This document shows, one piece after another, positions 17,383-26,437 of a stretch of 64,000 nucleotides of DNA. Below the pieces are notes generated by a model that had not been told where the DNA came from, searched no databases, and saw only the letters and a list, made by a program, of their open reading frames with translations. How positions within the stretch are numbered: the first letter of the stretch is position 1; each line of letters opens with the position of its first letter. The position numbers were made by a program, and so were the translations under genes. Source of the stretch: Candidatus Latescibacterota bacterium (GTDB lineage Bacteria > JAAXHH01); contig JAAXHH010000014.1 of NCBI GenBank assembly GCA_012270975.1, positions 1 through 64,000 of the forward strand, in the 5' to 3' direction.

Positions 17383-18555
17383 ATGCAACACCGTATTGTT
17401 ACGAAAGAAAAAGGACGTTACAACGCGTTCCCCGTATTGAATCAACTACCGGACGGGCGGCTGGCGATCGGCTGCATTTCTTCGCCTTTCGGGGATCACT
17501 ACGGTCTGGCCGACTGGCTGACGTTTGAGTCCCGCGACAACGGACGAATCTGGACGCCGTCGGATGATCCGTCACTGCCGCCCAACTGGCCGGGTACGTC
17601 GCCGCGGGAGCGGTACGACAGGCTCTCCGGCGTCTTGCCCAACGGTACATTGATGGCGGTGGGCTCGGTGGGACATGAATTCTGGACAATGGATCGCCGG
17701 GAGCAAGCCGAAGCCCGCGGCCTGCGTTTCGTAGAGGATGAGACGTACACGTCCCGTTTTCCGGGTGAGTTGATCATAACGGGGTATCGTCTGTCAGTGA
17801 TACGATCCCGGGATGGGGGACATACCTGGGATCGGCGCGCCTGGACCGTGCCGGGCTATGAATACGCGGTCGGGTTTCCACGTGGTACCGTACTCGAAGA
17901 CGGTACGTGGCTGTTTCCTATATACGCGATGCGCACCGGGGGCGTGAGCGATTGCCTCATTTTCCGGTCCAGCGACGACGGAGAGACTTGGCATCTGCAT
18001 GAAGCGGTGCCGCGGATCGGCAGCGAATGGGCCCTGGTGGAGACGGAGCCGAACCGTGTCCTGGGCCATATCCGCTCGACGTGTTACTGGGATCCCGGTG
18101 AGGTCGAACGTACATTCAATAAGAACCGGTTCTATACCCTTGAAGTCTGGTCTGAAGACGGTGGCAAGACCTGGACCCGCCCGGTCGAGACGTCATTCGA
18201 GGGCTATCCGAACCACCTGCTTAAACTGCGTGACGGACGCATCCTGTGTACCTTCGGCTATCGCCGCGCCCCGATGGGCATTCGGGCCTTGATCAGCGAG
18301 GACGGCGGACGCACCTGGGACACGGGCCACGAATACGTGCTTCGGGATGACGGCGGTGGTATTTCGAGTCTGTGGCCGCCGGAAAAGCGTCTCCGAATGG
18401 GCGGCGCGGACGTGGGCTATCCGATCTCGGCGGAACTGGATGACGGCACCATCCTGACCGTCTATTACATTACGACGGAAGATGAAACCACCCATGTCGC
18501 CGCCACCCACTGGCATCCTGACCGGGACAGGCCAGTGGGTCCTCGAGGAGGATGA
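17383..18555 (+). CDS. Sialidase-like BNR-repeat protein
   Basis: This 390-aa beta-propeller of the sialidase superfamily has Asp-box motifs SRDGGHTWDRR, SSDDGETW, SEDGGKTWTRP and SEDGGRTWD. The N-terminus (GRYNAFPVLNQLPDGRLAIG) matches the usual first blade, and the C-terminus YPISAELDDGTILTVYYITT matches the last. The segment GYPNHLLKLRDGRILCTFGY carries the Arg expected of the arginine triad. No signal peptide is seen, so an intracellular glycosidase or a sugar-binding propeller is possible. A GAGG site precedes the ATG. Distinct in sequence from the BNR protein at 4.5 kb. Confidence 0.85.
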   Translation: MQHRIVTKEKGRYNAFPVLNQLPDGRLAIGCISSPFGDHYGLADWLTFESRDNGRIWTPSDDPSLPPNWPGTSPRERYDRLSGVLPNGTLMAVGSVGHEFWTMDRREQAEARGLRFVEDETYTSRFPGELIITGYRLSVIRSRDGGHTWDRRAWTVPGYEYAVGFPRGTVLEDGTWLFPIYAMRTGGVSDCLIFRSSDDGETWHLHEAVPRIGSEWALVETEPNRVLGHIRSTCYWDPGEVERTFNKNRFYTLEVWSEDGGKTWTRPVETSFEGYPNHLLKLRDGRILCTFGYRRAPMGIRALISEDGGRTWDTGHEYVLRDDGGGISSLWPPEKRLRMGGADVGYPISAELDDGTILTVYYITTEDETTHVAATHWHPDRDRPVGPRGG

Positions 18556-18559
18556 GCAA

Positions 18560-18627
18560 AAGTCGTTCAGGAAGCGGCACCGGCTTCATGCAGAAGTCGT
18601 TCAGGAAACGGCGCCGGCTTCCCGCAG
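18560..18627. repeat. 34-nt tandem duplication of the end of the ankyrin gene
   Basis: Two copies (18560-18593 and 18594-18627) begin aagtcgttcaggaagcggca and aagtcgttcaggaaacggcg. On the minus strand they encode LREAGAVS-stop (the real gene end) and a decayed second copy, LHEAGAAS-stop. Confidence 0.85.
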
Positions 18628-20310
18628 ACGCTCCACGATGGCAGCGTGCCCGTATCGTTCGGCCCAGGCGAGCGGCGTGGTCCACGGTTCCCCTTCGGGC
18701 TGCGGATCGGCGCCGTGCTCGAGATAGAGTTCGACCAGCGCGTCCCGGCCCCAGCGGGCCGCCCAGGCCAGGGGCGTGGAATGAAGCAGTGTATCCCTGC
18801 CGTCGAGCGAGGCGCCGTATTCAAGGAGCAGGCGCGCGAACACGATCCGTTCGTCCTCTTTCAGATTCGGCTGACCCCAGACTTTCCCGGTAGCGGCGAT
18901 ATAATGCGGGAGTGATGTATCGCGCCGGCCCTTTACGTTCGGGTCCACCCCGTGATCGAGGAACATGCGGAGGATCTCCGGAAATACGGAACGATCGAAA
19001 TCCCGGTACTTGCGATGTGGACCGCAGGGCCAGATGCCGATGGGCTGGATGACGAGTCTGTACCAACGCGGATCGTCCAGTGCCCAGTCCAGTTTGCGCA
19101 GGCACACGCCGACCACGCTGGGATCGCCCCCGCAGGCGGCGCCCCACAGAATCTGCTCCACCAGGTCGGGCTGCAGGTTCAGCGCCATGACGGCCGCGGA
19201 GGTATCGCATTCCAGGGCCGCGCCGTCCGGCGTCATCGATCCTCCGTACCGGTACAGCAGCCGCTTCATGCGCTCGTCCCGGTTATTGTAGGCGCGGCTC
19301 ATGGGATTGCCGGAGGCGTACACGGCGGCGTTGGCGTCGGCGCCCCGTTCGAGCAGCAGCTGCGCGATGTCGTGCTGGCCGTCGCCGGCCGCGATCCACA
19401 GCGGTTCGCCCCAGTTGTAGGTCTCTTCCTCCAGGGACTGGATGCGGTAACGCTGGTTGGGATCCATGCCGAGATCGAGCAGCAGCTTCACCATCTCGTA
19501 CCGATTGTGGCGGACGGCGTCCCCCAGCAAGTGGGTTTCGGTATCAACATCCGGTTCGAACAGACCGGGGTGGCTCGCCGCGACCTGTCGCACGGCTTCC
19601 TCGTCTCCCAGCATCACGTTCGTACGCAGGCTCCTGGGGGCACCCGCGCTCATGAGGATGCCGGCGGCCATGAAACAGCCTTCCGACCGCCGCCGGTCCG
19701 TTGCGGCCGTTTGATCTACGGCCAGTTCGAGGGGGGTCCGGCCTTCTAGGTTGGTCTTGCCCGTGTCGGCCTTGACCAGCAGCAACGCCTGAACGAGTCC
19801 GGGATGACCGTGGCTGGCCGCGTGGTGCAGAACCGTATTCCCGTCTTCGTCGCAGGCCTCCGCGAGTTCGGGCGCGGCGTGAATCTCCCGCATCGCGCCG
19901 GCCACGTCGCCATCCGCGACTTTCTCGGCGAGGAGCACCACTTCCGGTGCAACGGTCAGGTTCGGGCAGAGATTCGCTTCCCGCCGCCGCTCCATTTCCT
20001 CGTTGATCGTCTCTATGACGTCATCAAAACCTCGGTCGCGGGCCATGACCAGGGGCGTGGAGGCATCCCGGTGAGGATAGACGCCCTGGTGCGGGTCGGC
20101 CCCCGCGGCCATAAGCGCGGTTACCGCGTCGATCCGGCGGTTCATCACCGCGTGGTGCAAGGCGCGGTGCTCGTCGTAGGACGCCGTGTCCACACCCACC
20201 AGGTGGGGCGCTACGGCCAGAATGGAATGGATGCGCTTCAAGTCTCCATCGGCCGACGCCTCGCAAAGCTCGGCCACGGTGAAGGCGCCGGAGGTCTTCT
20301 CGTTCGTCAT
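18601..20310 (-). CDS. Large ankyrin-repeat protein
   Basis: 569 aa, built of ankyrin repeats from end to end: ALHHAVMNRRIDAVTALMAA, VLHHAASHGHPGLVQALLLV, DAVRHNRYEMVKLLLDLGMD, PLWIAAGDGQHDIAQLLLER and PLAWAARWGRDALVELYLEH. The last two repeats (TPLAWAARWGRDAL, TPLAWAERYGHAAI) closely resemble the end of the sigma-ankyrin protein (TPLGWAARWGHKDL, TPLARAEKAGHEDI), which suggests common descent. It starts inside the stop of the SRPBCC gene (ATGA overlap), so it is translationally coupled to it. The stop lies within a 34-nt tandem duplication. Confidence 0.9.
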   Translation of the reverse strand: MTNEKTSGAFTVAELCEASADGDLKRIHSILAVAPHLVGVDTASYDEHRALHHAVMNRRIDAVTALMAAGADPHQGVYPHRDASTPLVMARDRGFDDVIETINEEMERRREANLCPNLTVAPEVVLLAEKVADGDVAGAMREIHAAPELAEACDEDGNTVLHHAASHGHPGLVQALLLVKADTGKTNLEGRTPLELAVDQTAATDRRRSEGCFMAAGILMSAGAPRSLRTNVMLGDEEAVRQVAASHPGLFEPDVDTETHLLGDAVRHNRYEMVKLLLDLGMDPNQRYRIQSLEEETYNWGEPLWIAAGDGQHDIAQLLLERGADANAAVYASGNPMSRAYNNRDERMKRLLYRYGGSMTPDGAALECDTSAAVMALNLQPDLVEQILWGAACGGDPSVVGVCLRKLDWALDDPRWYRLVIQPIGIWPCGPHRKYRDFDRSVFPEILRMFLDHGVDPNVKGRRDTSLPHYIAATGKVWGQPNLKEDERIVFARLLLEYGASLDGRDTLLHSTPLAWAARWGRDALVELYLEHGADPQPEGEPWTTPLAWAERYGHAAIVERLREAGAVS

Positions 20311-20804
20311 GTCTGCTTCTCCTCGGTGTCGTCGTTGTCCGCGATCAGGTGACCGTATCGATCCGCATAGACCTCCATGAGATCGTCATACCGGTCCTCC
20401 ACGGTGGTTCCGGCCAGATACGGTCCCAGGTGGTCGATGAAGGCGTGCCAGCCGGCGGCAAATCCCATCAGGATTTCCGGTGTGACGTGGGAATTCGTGA
20501 AGTGCAGACGCGTGCCGCCCTCGCAGGGTTCGAGCACCCACCGGACCACGGAAAGCCCCCAGGTGTAGGCAAATACCCGTTCCGGAACCCATTCGCAGAC
20601 CGTGCCTTCCAGGTTGCCTTCCGACTTGAAGTCCACGAAGAGCCTGCCGCCCAGGCGGCGGTCCAACGTGGCTTCGTACTTCATCCAGGCCGAGATCCCC
20701 TCCGCCGTCGTAACGGCCGCCCAGACACGGTCGACCGGGAAGGGGTACTCCCGTACGATGTCGATACAGTATTCCGGCGTTATCCTGGCCAGAGGTTCTG
20801 CCAT
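20307..20804 (-). CDS. SRPBCC (START-like, AHSA1-type) domain protein
   Basis: YCIDIVREYPFPVDRVWAAVTTAEGISAWM is the start of a Bet v1/START fold of the activator-of-Hsp90 type; RLGGRLFVDFKSEG and GGTRLHFTNSHV follow as in the family, and LMGFAAGWHAFIDHLGPYLAG is the C-terminal helix. These proteins bind hydrophobic ligands or other proteins. ATG 20804 (MAEPLARI) is preferred over the upstream GTG; 165 aa. The stop overlaps the start of the large ankyrin gene, so the two form an operon. Confidence 0.85.
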   Translation of the reverse strand: MAEPLARITPEYCIDIVREYPFPVDRVWAAVTTAEGISAWMKYEATLDRRLGGRLFVDFKSEGNLEGTVCEWVPERVFAYTWGLSVVRWVLEPCEGGTRLHFTNSHVTPEILMGFAAGWHAFIDHLGPYLAGTTVEDRYDDLMEVYADRYGHLIADNDDTEEKQT

Positions 20805-20877
20805 AGTGATCACTGCGCTATTAAATTAGTGTCAGTTAGAACGGTCGGCGTTACAAACACAGGAATCGAGGTTTGTA

Positions 20878-20906
20878 TTGACAGTACAGCCCGGCGGCAC
20901 TAACCA
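20878..20906 (+). promoter_or_regulatory. Possible promoter for the ankyrin gene at 20935
   Basis: TTGACA (20878-20883) is perfect; 17 bases later stands TAACCA (20901-20906), a weak -10. The start codon with its GGGAG site follows about 28 bases downstream. Confidence 0.4.
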
Positions 20907-20934
20907 TGTTTTGTCGATATTATGGGAGCGGGCA

Positions 20935-21729
20935 ATGCGATTTGACAAGGAAAAACAGTGGATCGGCGCGGTATACGCCGAAGACCTCGAACTCATGGGC
21001 GAAATGCTGGCCGAGGAACCGTCTCTGGCCAACTTCAGCCACGAAGCTTTCGACGATCCATACCGTAAAGGCCGTTTCCCCGTTTTCACCCTGCCCTTCG
21101 CCATCTGCGGTCCCCCTCAACAGCAGATCGATTGGCGCCAGGTCGAGCGCACCATCAACTTCGACATGGTCAGACTGCTGGTCGAAGCCGGAGCCGACCC
21201 CAATATCGAAAACGTGCACGGCCGTCCGCTTTGTGTCTGCCGGGACGAGCGCATCGCGCAGTACCTGATCGATCACGGCGCCGATATCAACCAGTGGCAC
21301 GACAACGGAGGCGCACCGGTCTACTTCTCGGTCTGGCAAATCGATCCCGGACGGTTGCGGATGCAGATCCGCCTGGGGGCGGATCCGACGCAGATCAATC
21401 CCCATAACGGCTCGTCCGCTTTTCATTCCGCCGCGGAAGTCAGACCCGGCGACGAACATCTTGCGGATCACCTCGAAACCATCCGCATTCTCCAGGAAGC
21501 CGACCTGGATCCCAATCACGCGGCGGGAACCGGGGTCCAGTCGGACTGGGGACCGATCTACCAGGGGGATGCGCCTCTGCACATGGCCGCCCAGTTGAAC
21601 CGGCCCGAGGTGATCGAGGCCCTGATCGCCGCCGGTTGCGATCCGGCCGGGACCAACGCGGTAGATGAGACGCCGCGCGACGTGGCATCGAGAGTAGGCC
21701 GCGGCCAGGAGATTCTCCAGATTCTCTGA
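20935..21729 (+). CDS. Ankyrin-repeat protein
   Basis: 264 aa from ATG 20935 (MRFDKEKQWIGAVYAEDLEL), chosen over a TTG 19 codons upstream because GGGAG lies 8 bases before it. Repeats include MVRLLVEAGADPNIENVHGR, IAQYLIDHGADINQWHDNGG and PLHMAAQLNRPEVIEALIAA. The beginning, AVYAEDLELMGEMLAEEPSLANF, is the LLxxDPxLxN-type helix pair seen in the other ankyrin proteins here. No other domain, signal peptide or membrane segment. Confidence 0.9.
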   Translation: MRFDKEKQWIGAVYAEDLELMGEMLAEEPSLANFSHEAFDDPYRKGRFPVFTLPFAICGPPQQQIDWRQVERTINFDMVRLLVEAGADPNIENVHGRPLCVCRDERIAQYLIDHGADINQWHDNGGAPVYFSVWQIDPGRLRMQIRLGADPTQINPHNGSSAFHSAAEVRPGDEHLADHLETIRILQEADLDPNHAAGTGVQSDWGPIYQGDAPLHMAAQLNRPEVIEALIAAGCDPAGTNAVDETPRDVASRVGRGQEILQIL

Positions 21730-21890
21730 GTCTACCGGGTGATTCCGCCCGCGCCAACGCGCCGAGAACTTGCGTGCGCATGCGTCAAGAACGTACGCAT
21801 GAACGCGGCCGGTTGATCCGCTCGCATGAACGCGGCGCTGACTACTGCGTCCCGGCTCGAAACCGGCCCTCTAGTCTGAGGAGACCGATC

Positions 21891-22274
21891 ATGCAACTCG
21901 AGAAACTGCACCAGGTAGCCGTTTATTCCCGCGACCTGGATGAAACGAAAACCTTTTATGAGGAAACCCTCGGTGCTAAGCTACTGGCGTATTTCGAAGG
22001 TCCGCCGGGTCTGTTGTTTTTCGATTTTCACGGCACGCGCATCCTATTTGAAAAAGCGGCGCACACGGCTACGCTTTATTTCCGGGTGGAAGACCTGAAC
22101 GCCTCGTACGAAGAGCTGAAAGCAAAGGGGGTCGCGTTCGTGGGTAAGCCCCACCCCATATTCAGGGATGAACAGGGGATCTTCGGCACGGCGGGACATG
22201 TCGAATCGATGGCGTTCTTCAAGGACCCATCCGGCAATACCCTCGCCCTGGCCGCACAGCAGCCCCCGGAATGA
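21891..22274 (+). CDS. VOC family protein (methylmalonyl-CoA epimerase/glyoxalase-like)
   Basis: MQLEKLHQVAVYSRDLDETKTF starts a two-module glyoxalase fold of 127 aa. His8, ATLYFRVEDLNASYEELKA and FFKDPSGNTLALA supply the pattern of metal-binding VOC enzymes. The start at 21891 has a clear GAGGAG site; the ORF-track start 39 codons earlier does not. It is 64 bases upstream of the SDR gene and may be co-transcribed with it. Confidence 0.85.
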   Translation: MQLEKLHQVAVYSRDLDETKTFYEETLGAKLLAYFEGPPGLLFFDFHGTRILFEKAAHTATLYFRVEDLNASYEELKAKGVAFVGKPHPIFRDEQGIFGTAGHVESMAFFKDPSGNTLALAAQQPPE

Positions 22275-22338
22275 GCCCTTACGTGCCAGGTATGGACCGA
22301 CCCGCTTCTTTCCGGCCGTCGGGACATGGTCCGCAGAA

Positions 22339-23088
22339 ATGACTTACGACTTTACCGGTAAAGTCGCGCTCGTTACCGGCGCATGCAACGGAATCGGGCG
22401 ATTCACCACGGTCGCGTTGCTGGAAGCGGGCGCCGCTGTGGTTGCCGTGGACATAAGCCCCTGCCCGCGAAGTCTGCAGCTATTCAGGACACGAAGCGAG
22501 CGCGTTCGGTTCATACAGGCCGACGTATCTGAAAACGACCAGGTGCGAAACATGGTCAGGCAAGCCAGAAGGCGTTTCGATCGGCTTGACATCGCCGTAA
22601 ACAACGCCGGTTTGTTCAGGTATCAGTCCCTGACGCACAAATGGCGGGAAGATCAATGGGACCGCATGATGAACGTGAACCTGAAGGGCGTGTGGCTATG
22701 CATGAAACACGAATTGCCCGTCATGCTCGCGCAGGGCGAAGGCGCGATCGTGAACGTATCTTCGGTGGCGGGCCTGGTCGGATGCGAAGGGATGTCCGGA
22801 TACTCCGCCAGCAAGCACGGTGTGATCGGCCTGACAAAGTCGGCGGCGCTGGAGTACGCGGAAAAGGGCATTCGAATCAACGCCGTGTGTCCGGGAAGCC
22901 TGACGCGCCCGTCGTTGCGGTATCCACGCGTGTTTACGACGAAGAAAAAGGACGACAGCCGCCACCCCATGGGGAGGTTCTGCACGGGCGAGGAAGTGGC
23001 TGAAGCCATCCTCTGGCTGTGTTCAGACGCATCCTCGTTCACGACGGGACACGCGCTGGCCGTCGACGGAGGCTGGTCCGCCCGGTGA
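22339..23088 (+). CDS. Short-chain dehydrogenase/reductase
   Basis: Classical SDR of 249 aa: VALVTGACNGIGRFTT (TGxxxGIG nucleotide-binding motif), NNAG, IVNVSSVAGLVG (catalytic Ser), YSASKHG (YxxxK) and NAVCPGSL. All catalytic residues are present. The start is the ATG at 22339 (MTYDFTGKV), far inside the track ORF. The substrate, a secondary alcohol or ketone, is unknown. Confidence 0.9.
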   Translation: MTYDFTGKVALVTGACNGIGRFTTVALLEAGAAVVAVDISPCPRSLQLFRTRSERVRFIQADVSENDQVRNMVRQARRRFDRLDIAVNNAGLFRYQSLTHKWREDQWDRMMNVNLKGVWLCMKHELPVMLAQGEGAIVNVSSVAGLVGCEGMSGYSASKHGVIGLTKSAALEYAEKGIRINAVCPGSLTRPSLRYPRVFTTKKKDDSRHPMGRFCTGEEVAEAILWLCSDASSFTTGHALAVDGGWSAR

Positions 23089-23163
23089 TTGGCGTCACAC
23101 TCCTGGCCAGTGCAATCTTCGGGTAATCCCATTTCCGATATCCAAGACCGGAGCATCATCTAC

Positions 23164-24021
23164 ATGTCACTTTTGACGTTCAAATTACTTTCCGCAGCCG
23201 CAATTCTCGCCATCGCGGTGATCGGCGGACTGATCCCCCTCTACGCCGCGAAACATGAAAACAGCAAACGGTTTTTCTCGCTGGGAAACGCTTTCGCAGG
23301 CGGTTTGTTTCTGGGCGTCGGGTTTATACATCTGCTGCCGGAGGGTATCGAAAAGCTTGAGGGAGTTACGGACTACCCATTGGCTGCGTTGCTGGCCGCG
23401 TTCGGCCTCGTGGGGCTGCTATTGATCGATCGCGTCATTTACGGGGAACACCACGTCGCCGGACATTCCGAGGAAGATGAACAACATTGCATATATCCGT
23501 ACGTGCTGCTTGTTCTTTTGTCCGTTCATTCCGTCATCGCAGGGATTTCACTCGGCATCGAATCCCATTTGTCGGGCCTGGCTATCATATTGCTTGGAAT
23601 ACTCTGTCACAAGGGATCGGCCGCCTTCGCCCTGATGATCAGTGTGCTCCGGGCCGGTATCGAGAAGCGGCGTCATAAGCCCATTCTGGCGGTTTTTGTT
23701 TCGATGACGCCGCTGGGCATACTGGCAGGGATGGCGGCCGCCATGGCCTTGCACGACAGTGAGAGCGTCACTACCTGGATCGAGGGAAGTTTCAACGCCA
23801 TCGCGGCGGGAACGTTCATCTACGTGGCGATTATCGACATCATCGATGCAGAACTTTCGAGGCGCAACGTGCGCGTGGCGAAATTCGTCATGAGCGTACT
23901 GACCGGCGACGATGATCAACCTATGCCGACCCGGGACCACGACCGCGTAATCAAATTCGTCCTGGTCATCCTCGGAATCGGGCTGATGGCGCTGCTGGTG
24001 GAATGGGCGCACGCCCACTGA
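23164..24021 (+). CDS. ZIP family metal transporter
   Basis: An integral membrane protein of 285 aa with about eight hydrophobic helices. Conserved ZIP elements are visible: GGLFLGVGFIHLLPEG, HSVIAGISLGIESHLSGL, HKGSAAFALMI and PLGILAGMA. The His-Ser...Gly and His-Lys-Gly helices line the metal path for Zn2+ or other divalent cations; transport is into the cytoplasm in characterised members. A short His-containing loop (GHSEEDEQHC) between helices 3 and 4 fits the metal-binding variable loop. Start at MSLLTFKLLSAAAIL. Confidence 0.88.
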   Translation: MSLLTFKLLSAAAILAIAVIGGLIPLYAAKHENSKRFFSLGNAFAGGLFLGVGFIHLLPEGIEKLEGVTDYPLAALLAAFGLVGLLLIDRVIYGEHHVAGHSEEDEQHCIYPYVLLVLLSVHSVIAGISLGIESHLSGLAIILLGILCHKGSAAFALMISVLRAGIEKRRHKPILAVFVSMTPLGILAGMAAAMALHDSESVTTWIEGSFNAIAAGTFIYVAIIDIIDAELSRRNVRVAKFVMSVLTGDDDQPMPTRDHDRVIKFVLVILGIGLMALLVEWAHAH

Positions 24022-24076
24022 CCGGCGGGAACCTTACCCTCCTGAAACAGATTTTTGATGGTCTCCACATCCGACG

Positions 24077-24104
24077 CGGGCAGGCGGCGAGCACCGCCTG
24101 CCCG
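24077..24104. terminator. Bidirectional terminator-like hairpin
   Basis: A perfect 11-bp stem, cgggcaggcgg and ccgcctgcccg, surrounds a 6-base loop (cgagca). It lies between the ends of two convergent genes (ZIP transporter and Gfo/Idh). There is no clear U tract on either side, so it may act as a stabiliser or factor-assisted terminator. Confidence 0.6.
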
Positions 24105-24105
24105 G

Positions 24106-25146
24106 TCAGTCGATATACACCTTCTCGCCCGTCCGTGCGCTCTCGTACATGGCGTCGAGCAGTTGCATGAACCGGTAGGCGTCGTCTGCGTTTACATCGG
24201 GAGCGACACGTCCCGCTATGGCCCGGGCGAAGTGCTCGACTTCATGATAGAAGGGCAGTCCTTCTTCCGGCGGTTCCGAATGAGGCACGTCGGATTCGTC
24301 CTCGATTTGCCGCGCGGTAAAAACGCCCTCCTCCGTCTGCCACAGTTGTCCGTGGGAGTAGGCGCCCTCGCTCCCGTACACCTCCACCACGGTGGGCGTA
24401 TCGCAGTGCACCCAGCGGGAGCAGTCTATCTGGATCGTCTTGCCTCCATCGAACCCGGCAAGCCCCGAGAAATAGTCTTCGGCTGGTCCTTCCGGTCCAT
24501 CATAGATTGCCTCTACAACGTGCTTGGCGGCAAACGCCCACCTGGGGTCCGGGCAGCCCATCCACCACCAGGCCAGATCCAGTTCGTGCGAGGCGTGCTG
24601 GCCCAAAGCTCCGCCCTTCTGGCCGTACACGTGGGTCCAACCCTCGGGACTGTCCAATGGCGCCCTGTGGTTGTACTTCAGAAAGATGCGGGCATGGTAC
24701 GGCTCGCCGATGCGGCCGCGGCTTAACGCGGTGCGCGTCCTGCGGTTCCCCGGATCGTGACGCATGAAGTAGCAGAACTGCAGCATTACCCCGGCGCGCT
24801 CGGCCGCTTCTTTGAAGGTCAGGATATGGTCGGCCTGCGTGGCGTGCGGTTTCTGTACCAGAACGTGCTTGCCCGCGGCGATCGCGTCGAGGACCATGGA
24901 ATAGCGGGCGGGCGGGTTCACGGCCAGAAGCACGGCCTCCACCCCTTTATCGGCCAGCAGGTCCTGGTAAGGACCGTACAGACGGGGAATTCCTTCCTCC
25001 CGGCCAACCCGGTTTCGTCGCTCCTCGATCAGGTCGCCGATCGCGACGACATCGAGCAGTGCGCTGGCGCAGGCCGATCGTATGGCGGCATGGCCCGCAC
25101 CGCCGCAGCCCACGACCCCGAACCCAATCGCTTTATCCTTTTGCAT
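24106..25146 (-). CDS. Gfo/Idh/MocA family oxidoreductase
   Basis: Rossmann motif VVGCGGAGHAAI at the N-terminus, then VLLAVNPPARYSMVLDAIAA and KHVLVQKPHA, where the family usually has EKP; the Glu is Gln here while the important Lys is kept. The C-terminal half holds the substrate-binding domain (GGALGQHASHELDLAWWWMG). NAD(P)-dependent oxidation of sugars or inositols is typical. About 346 aa is normal. ATG 25146 is preferred, with GGTGGAG just upstream. Substrate unknown. Confidence 0.88.
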   Translation of the reverse strand: MQKDKAIGFGVVGCGGAGHAAIRSACASALLDVVAIGDLIEERRNRVGREEGIPRLYGPYQDLLADKGVEAVLLAVNPPARYSMVLDAIAAGKHVLVQKPHATQADHILTFKEAAERAGVMLQFCYFMRHDPGNRRTRTALSRGRIGEPYHARIFLKYNHRAPLDSPEGWTHVYGQKGGALGQHASHELDLAWWWMGCPDPRWAFAAKHVVEAIYDGPEGPAEDYFSGLAGFDGGKTIQIDCSRWVHCDTPTVVEVYGSEGAYSHGQLWQTEEGVFTARQIEDESDVPHSEPPEEGLPFYHEVEHFARAIAGRVAPDVNADDAYRFMQLLDAMYESARTGEKVYID

Positions 25147-25249
25147 CAACTCCACCTGTCTTTTTGCGCCCCGTCAGATCCGGGGATCGTTTCATCGGAT
25201 CGGCCGAACTACAGGAACGAGAAACGGATCATGCAGACGTCAGTGGCAA

Positions 25250-25888
25250 TCAGGGCGACAACCGCTCGATAACCCATTTGTCGCCGCCGTCGCGACTGTA
25301 GCGAATACGGTCGTGCAGGCGGAGTTCCCGGCCCTGCCAGAATTCGAACTCATCGGGCGAAACTCGGAAACCGCCCCAGTTGTCTGGATACGGGACGTCT
25401 CCGGTGGGGAATTCCGTCTTAAGCGCTTCGTATCGTTCTTCGAGGATCTTGCGGTCCGGTATGACCTCGCTCTGGCTGGAGCTCAGGGCCGCCAGACGGC
25501 TCTCCAGGGGCCTGGAATGGAAATACCGGGCGGACTCCTCATTGGACACCTTCTGAACCGAACCGGTAATCCGGACCTGCCGCCCGAGTTCGCGCCAGTA
25601 GAACACCAGGGCCGCCCGGGGGTTCTCCAGCAGGTCCCGGCTCTTCGCACTCCGGTAATCCGTATAGAAAACGAATCCCCGCTCGTCGACGCCCCGCAAC
25701 ACGACCATTCTGGCCGAAGGCACGCCGGCCCGCGAAGCCGTCGCCACCGTCATTACGTCAGCGAGTTCGATGCCGGCGTCGACCGCGTTCCCGAACCAGG
25801 TGTCGAACTGCCTGAAGGGGTTGTCGTCCAGGTCGCGTTCGCTCAGACTCCCGAACACGTACTCCCTGCGGAGTGCTTCCAAGTCCAT
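25250..25888 (-). CDS. pdxH: Pyridoxamine 5'-phosphate oxidase
   Basis: An FMN-dependent enzyme that oxidises PNP/PMP to pyridoxal 5'-phosphate, the last step of B6 synthesis and salvage. ARMVVLRGVDERGFVFYTDY and SRDLLENPRAALVFYW form the FMN-binding barrel. FHSRPLESRLAALSSSQSEV, WGGFRVSPDEFEFWQGRELR and the C-terminal ERLSP are signatures of true PdxH. Length 212 aa is standard. It stands alone between Gfo/Idh and the DUF1761 gene. Confidence 0.95.
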   Translation of the reverse strand: MDLEALRREYVFGSLSERDLDDNPFRQFDTWFGNAVDAGIELADVMTVATASRAGVPSARMVVLRGVDERGFVFYTDYRSAKSRDLLENPRAALVFYWRELGRQVRITGSVQKVSNEESARYFHSRPLESRLAALSSSQSEVIPDRKILEERYEALKTEFPTGDVPYPDNWGGFRVSPDEFEFWQGRELRLHDRIRYSRDGGDKWVIERLSP

Positions 25889-26007
25889 CGGTGATCAGAC
25901 CAGTCCTTTCCAGCACCGGAACGGATGCCTCGACATGCCTGCGATTACCTGCCTTGGTGATCTGCGAGACTGACTTCAAGGCTCGAATCACACGCCCTGC
26001 ATTCGAT

Positions 26008-26412
26008 CTAGCGCCATACGGCGAGGATGGCGCCCATCACCACGCTGTAGAGCACGCGGTATCCCGACTGGATCAGCCACAGTTTCAGCCCGGTATCGCC
26101 GAATGCGGCGTCCGATGCCATCGCCGTCGCGATGAAGCCGATGCCCACAAGCAGGCCGATCGCGACGCCGCCGCCCAGGGTGGATATGTTCAGCGCGTTA
26201 ATGAGCATCGCAAGGACGATCGCCGTGATCAGCGCGGTAATGAAACTTATGACAAAGGGGACGGGTGACGGCTGGATCTGATCCGCAGTTTTTCCTATTG
26301 CGGACAGCCAGGCGTCGCCAAAAATCGGGCCGTACCAGACCGCGCCGAGCGCAAAACCGGCCAACGTCGCTACCAGTATGGCCAACCAGTTCAATCCGGA
26401 TATCTCAAGCAT
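26008..26412 (-). CDS. DUF1761 family membrane protein
   Basis: This 134-aa membrane protein has four predicted helices (LNWLAILVATLAGFALGAVW, FVISFITALITAIVLAMLIN, GVAIGLLVGIGFIATAMASD, and YRVLYSVVMGAILAVWR). The N-terminal VWYGPIFGDAWL motif is characteristic of DUF1761. Its function is unknown. A GGAGGAG site precedes the ATG. It is downstream of the GyrI-like gene on the same strand. Confidence 0.85.
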   Translation of the reverse strand: MLEISGLNWLAILVATLAGFALGAVWYGPIFGDAWLSAIGKTADQIQPSPVPFVISFITALITAIVLAMLINALNISTLGGGVAIGLLVGIGFIATAMASDAAFGDTGLKLWLIQSGYRVLYSVVMGAILAVWR

Positions 26413-26437
26413 ATCTCCTCCACACTAAAAAGGGTCC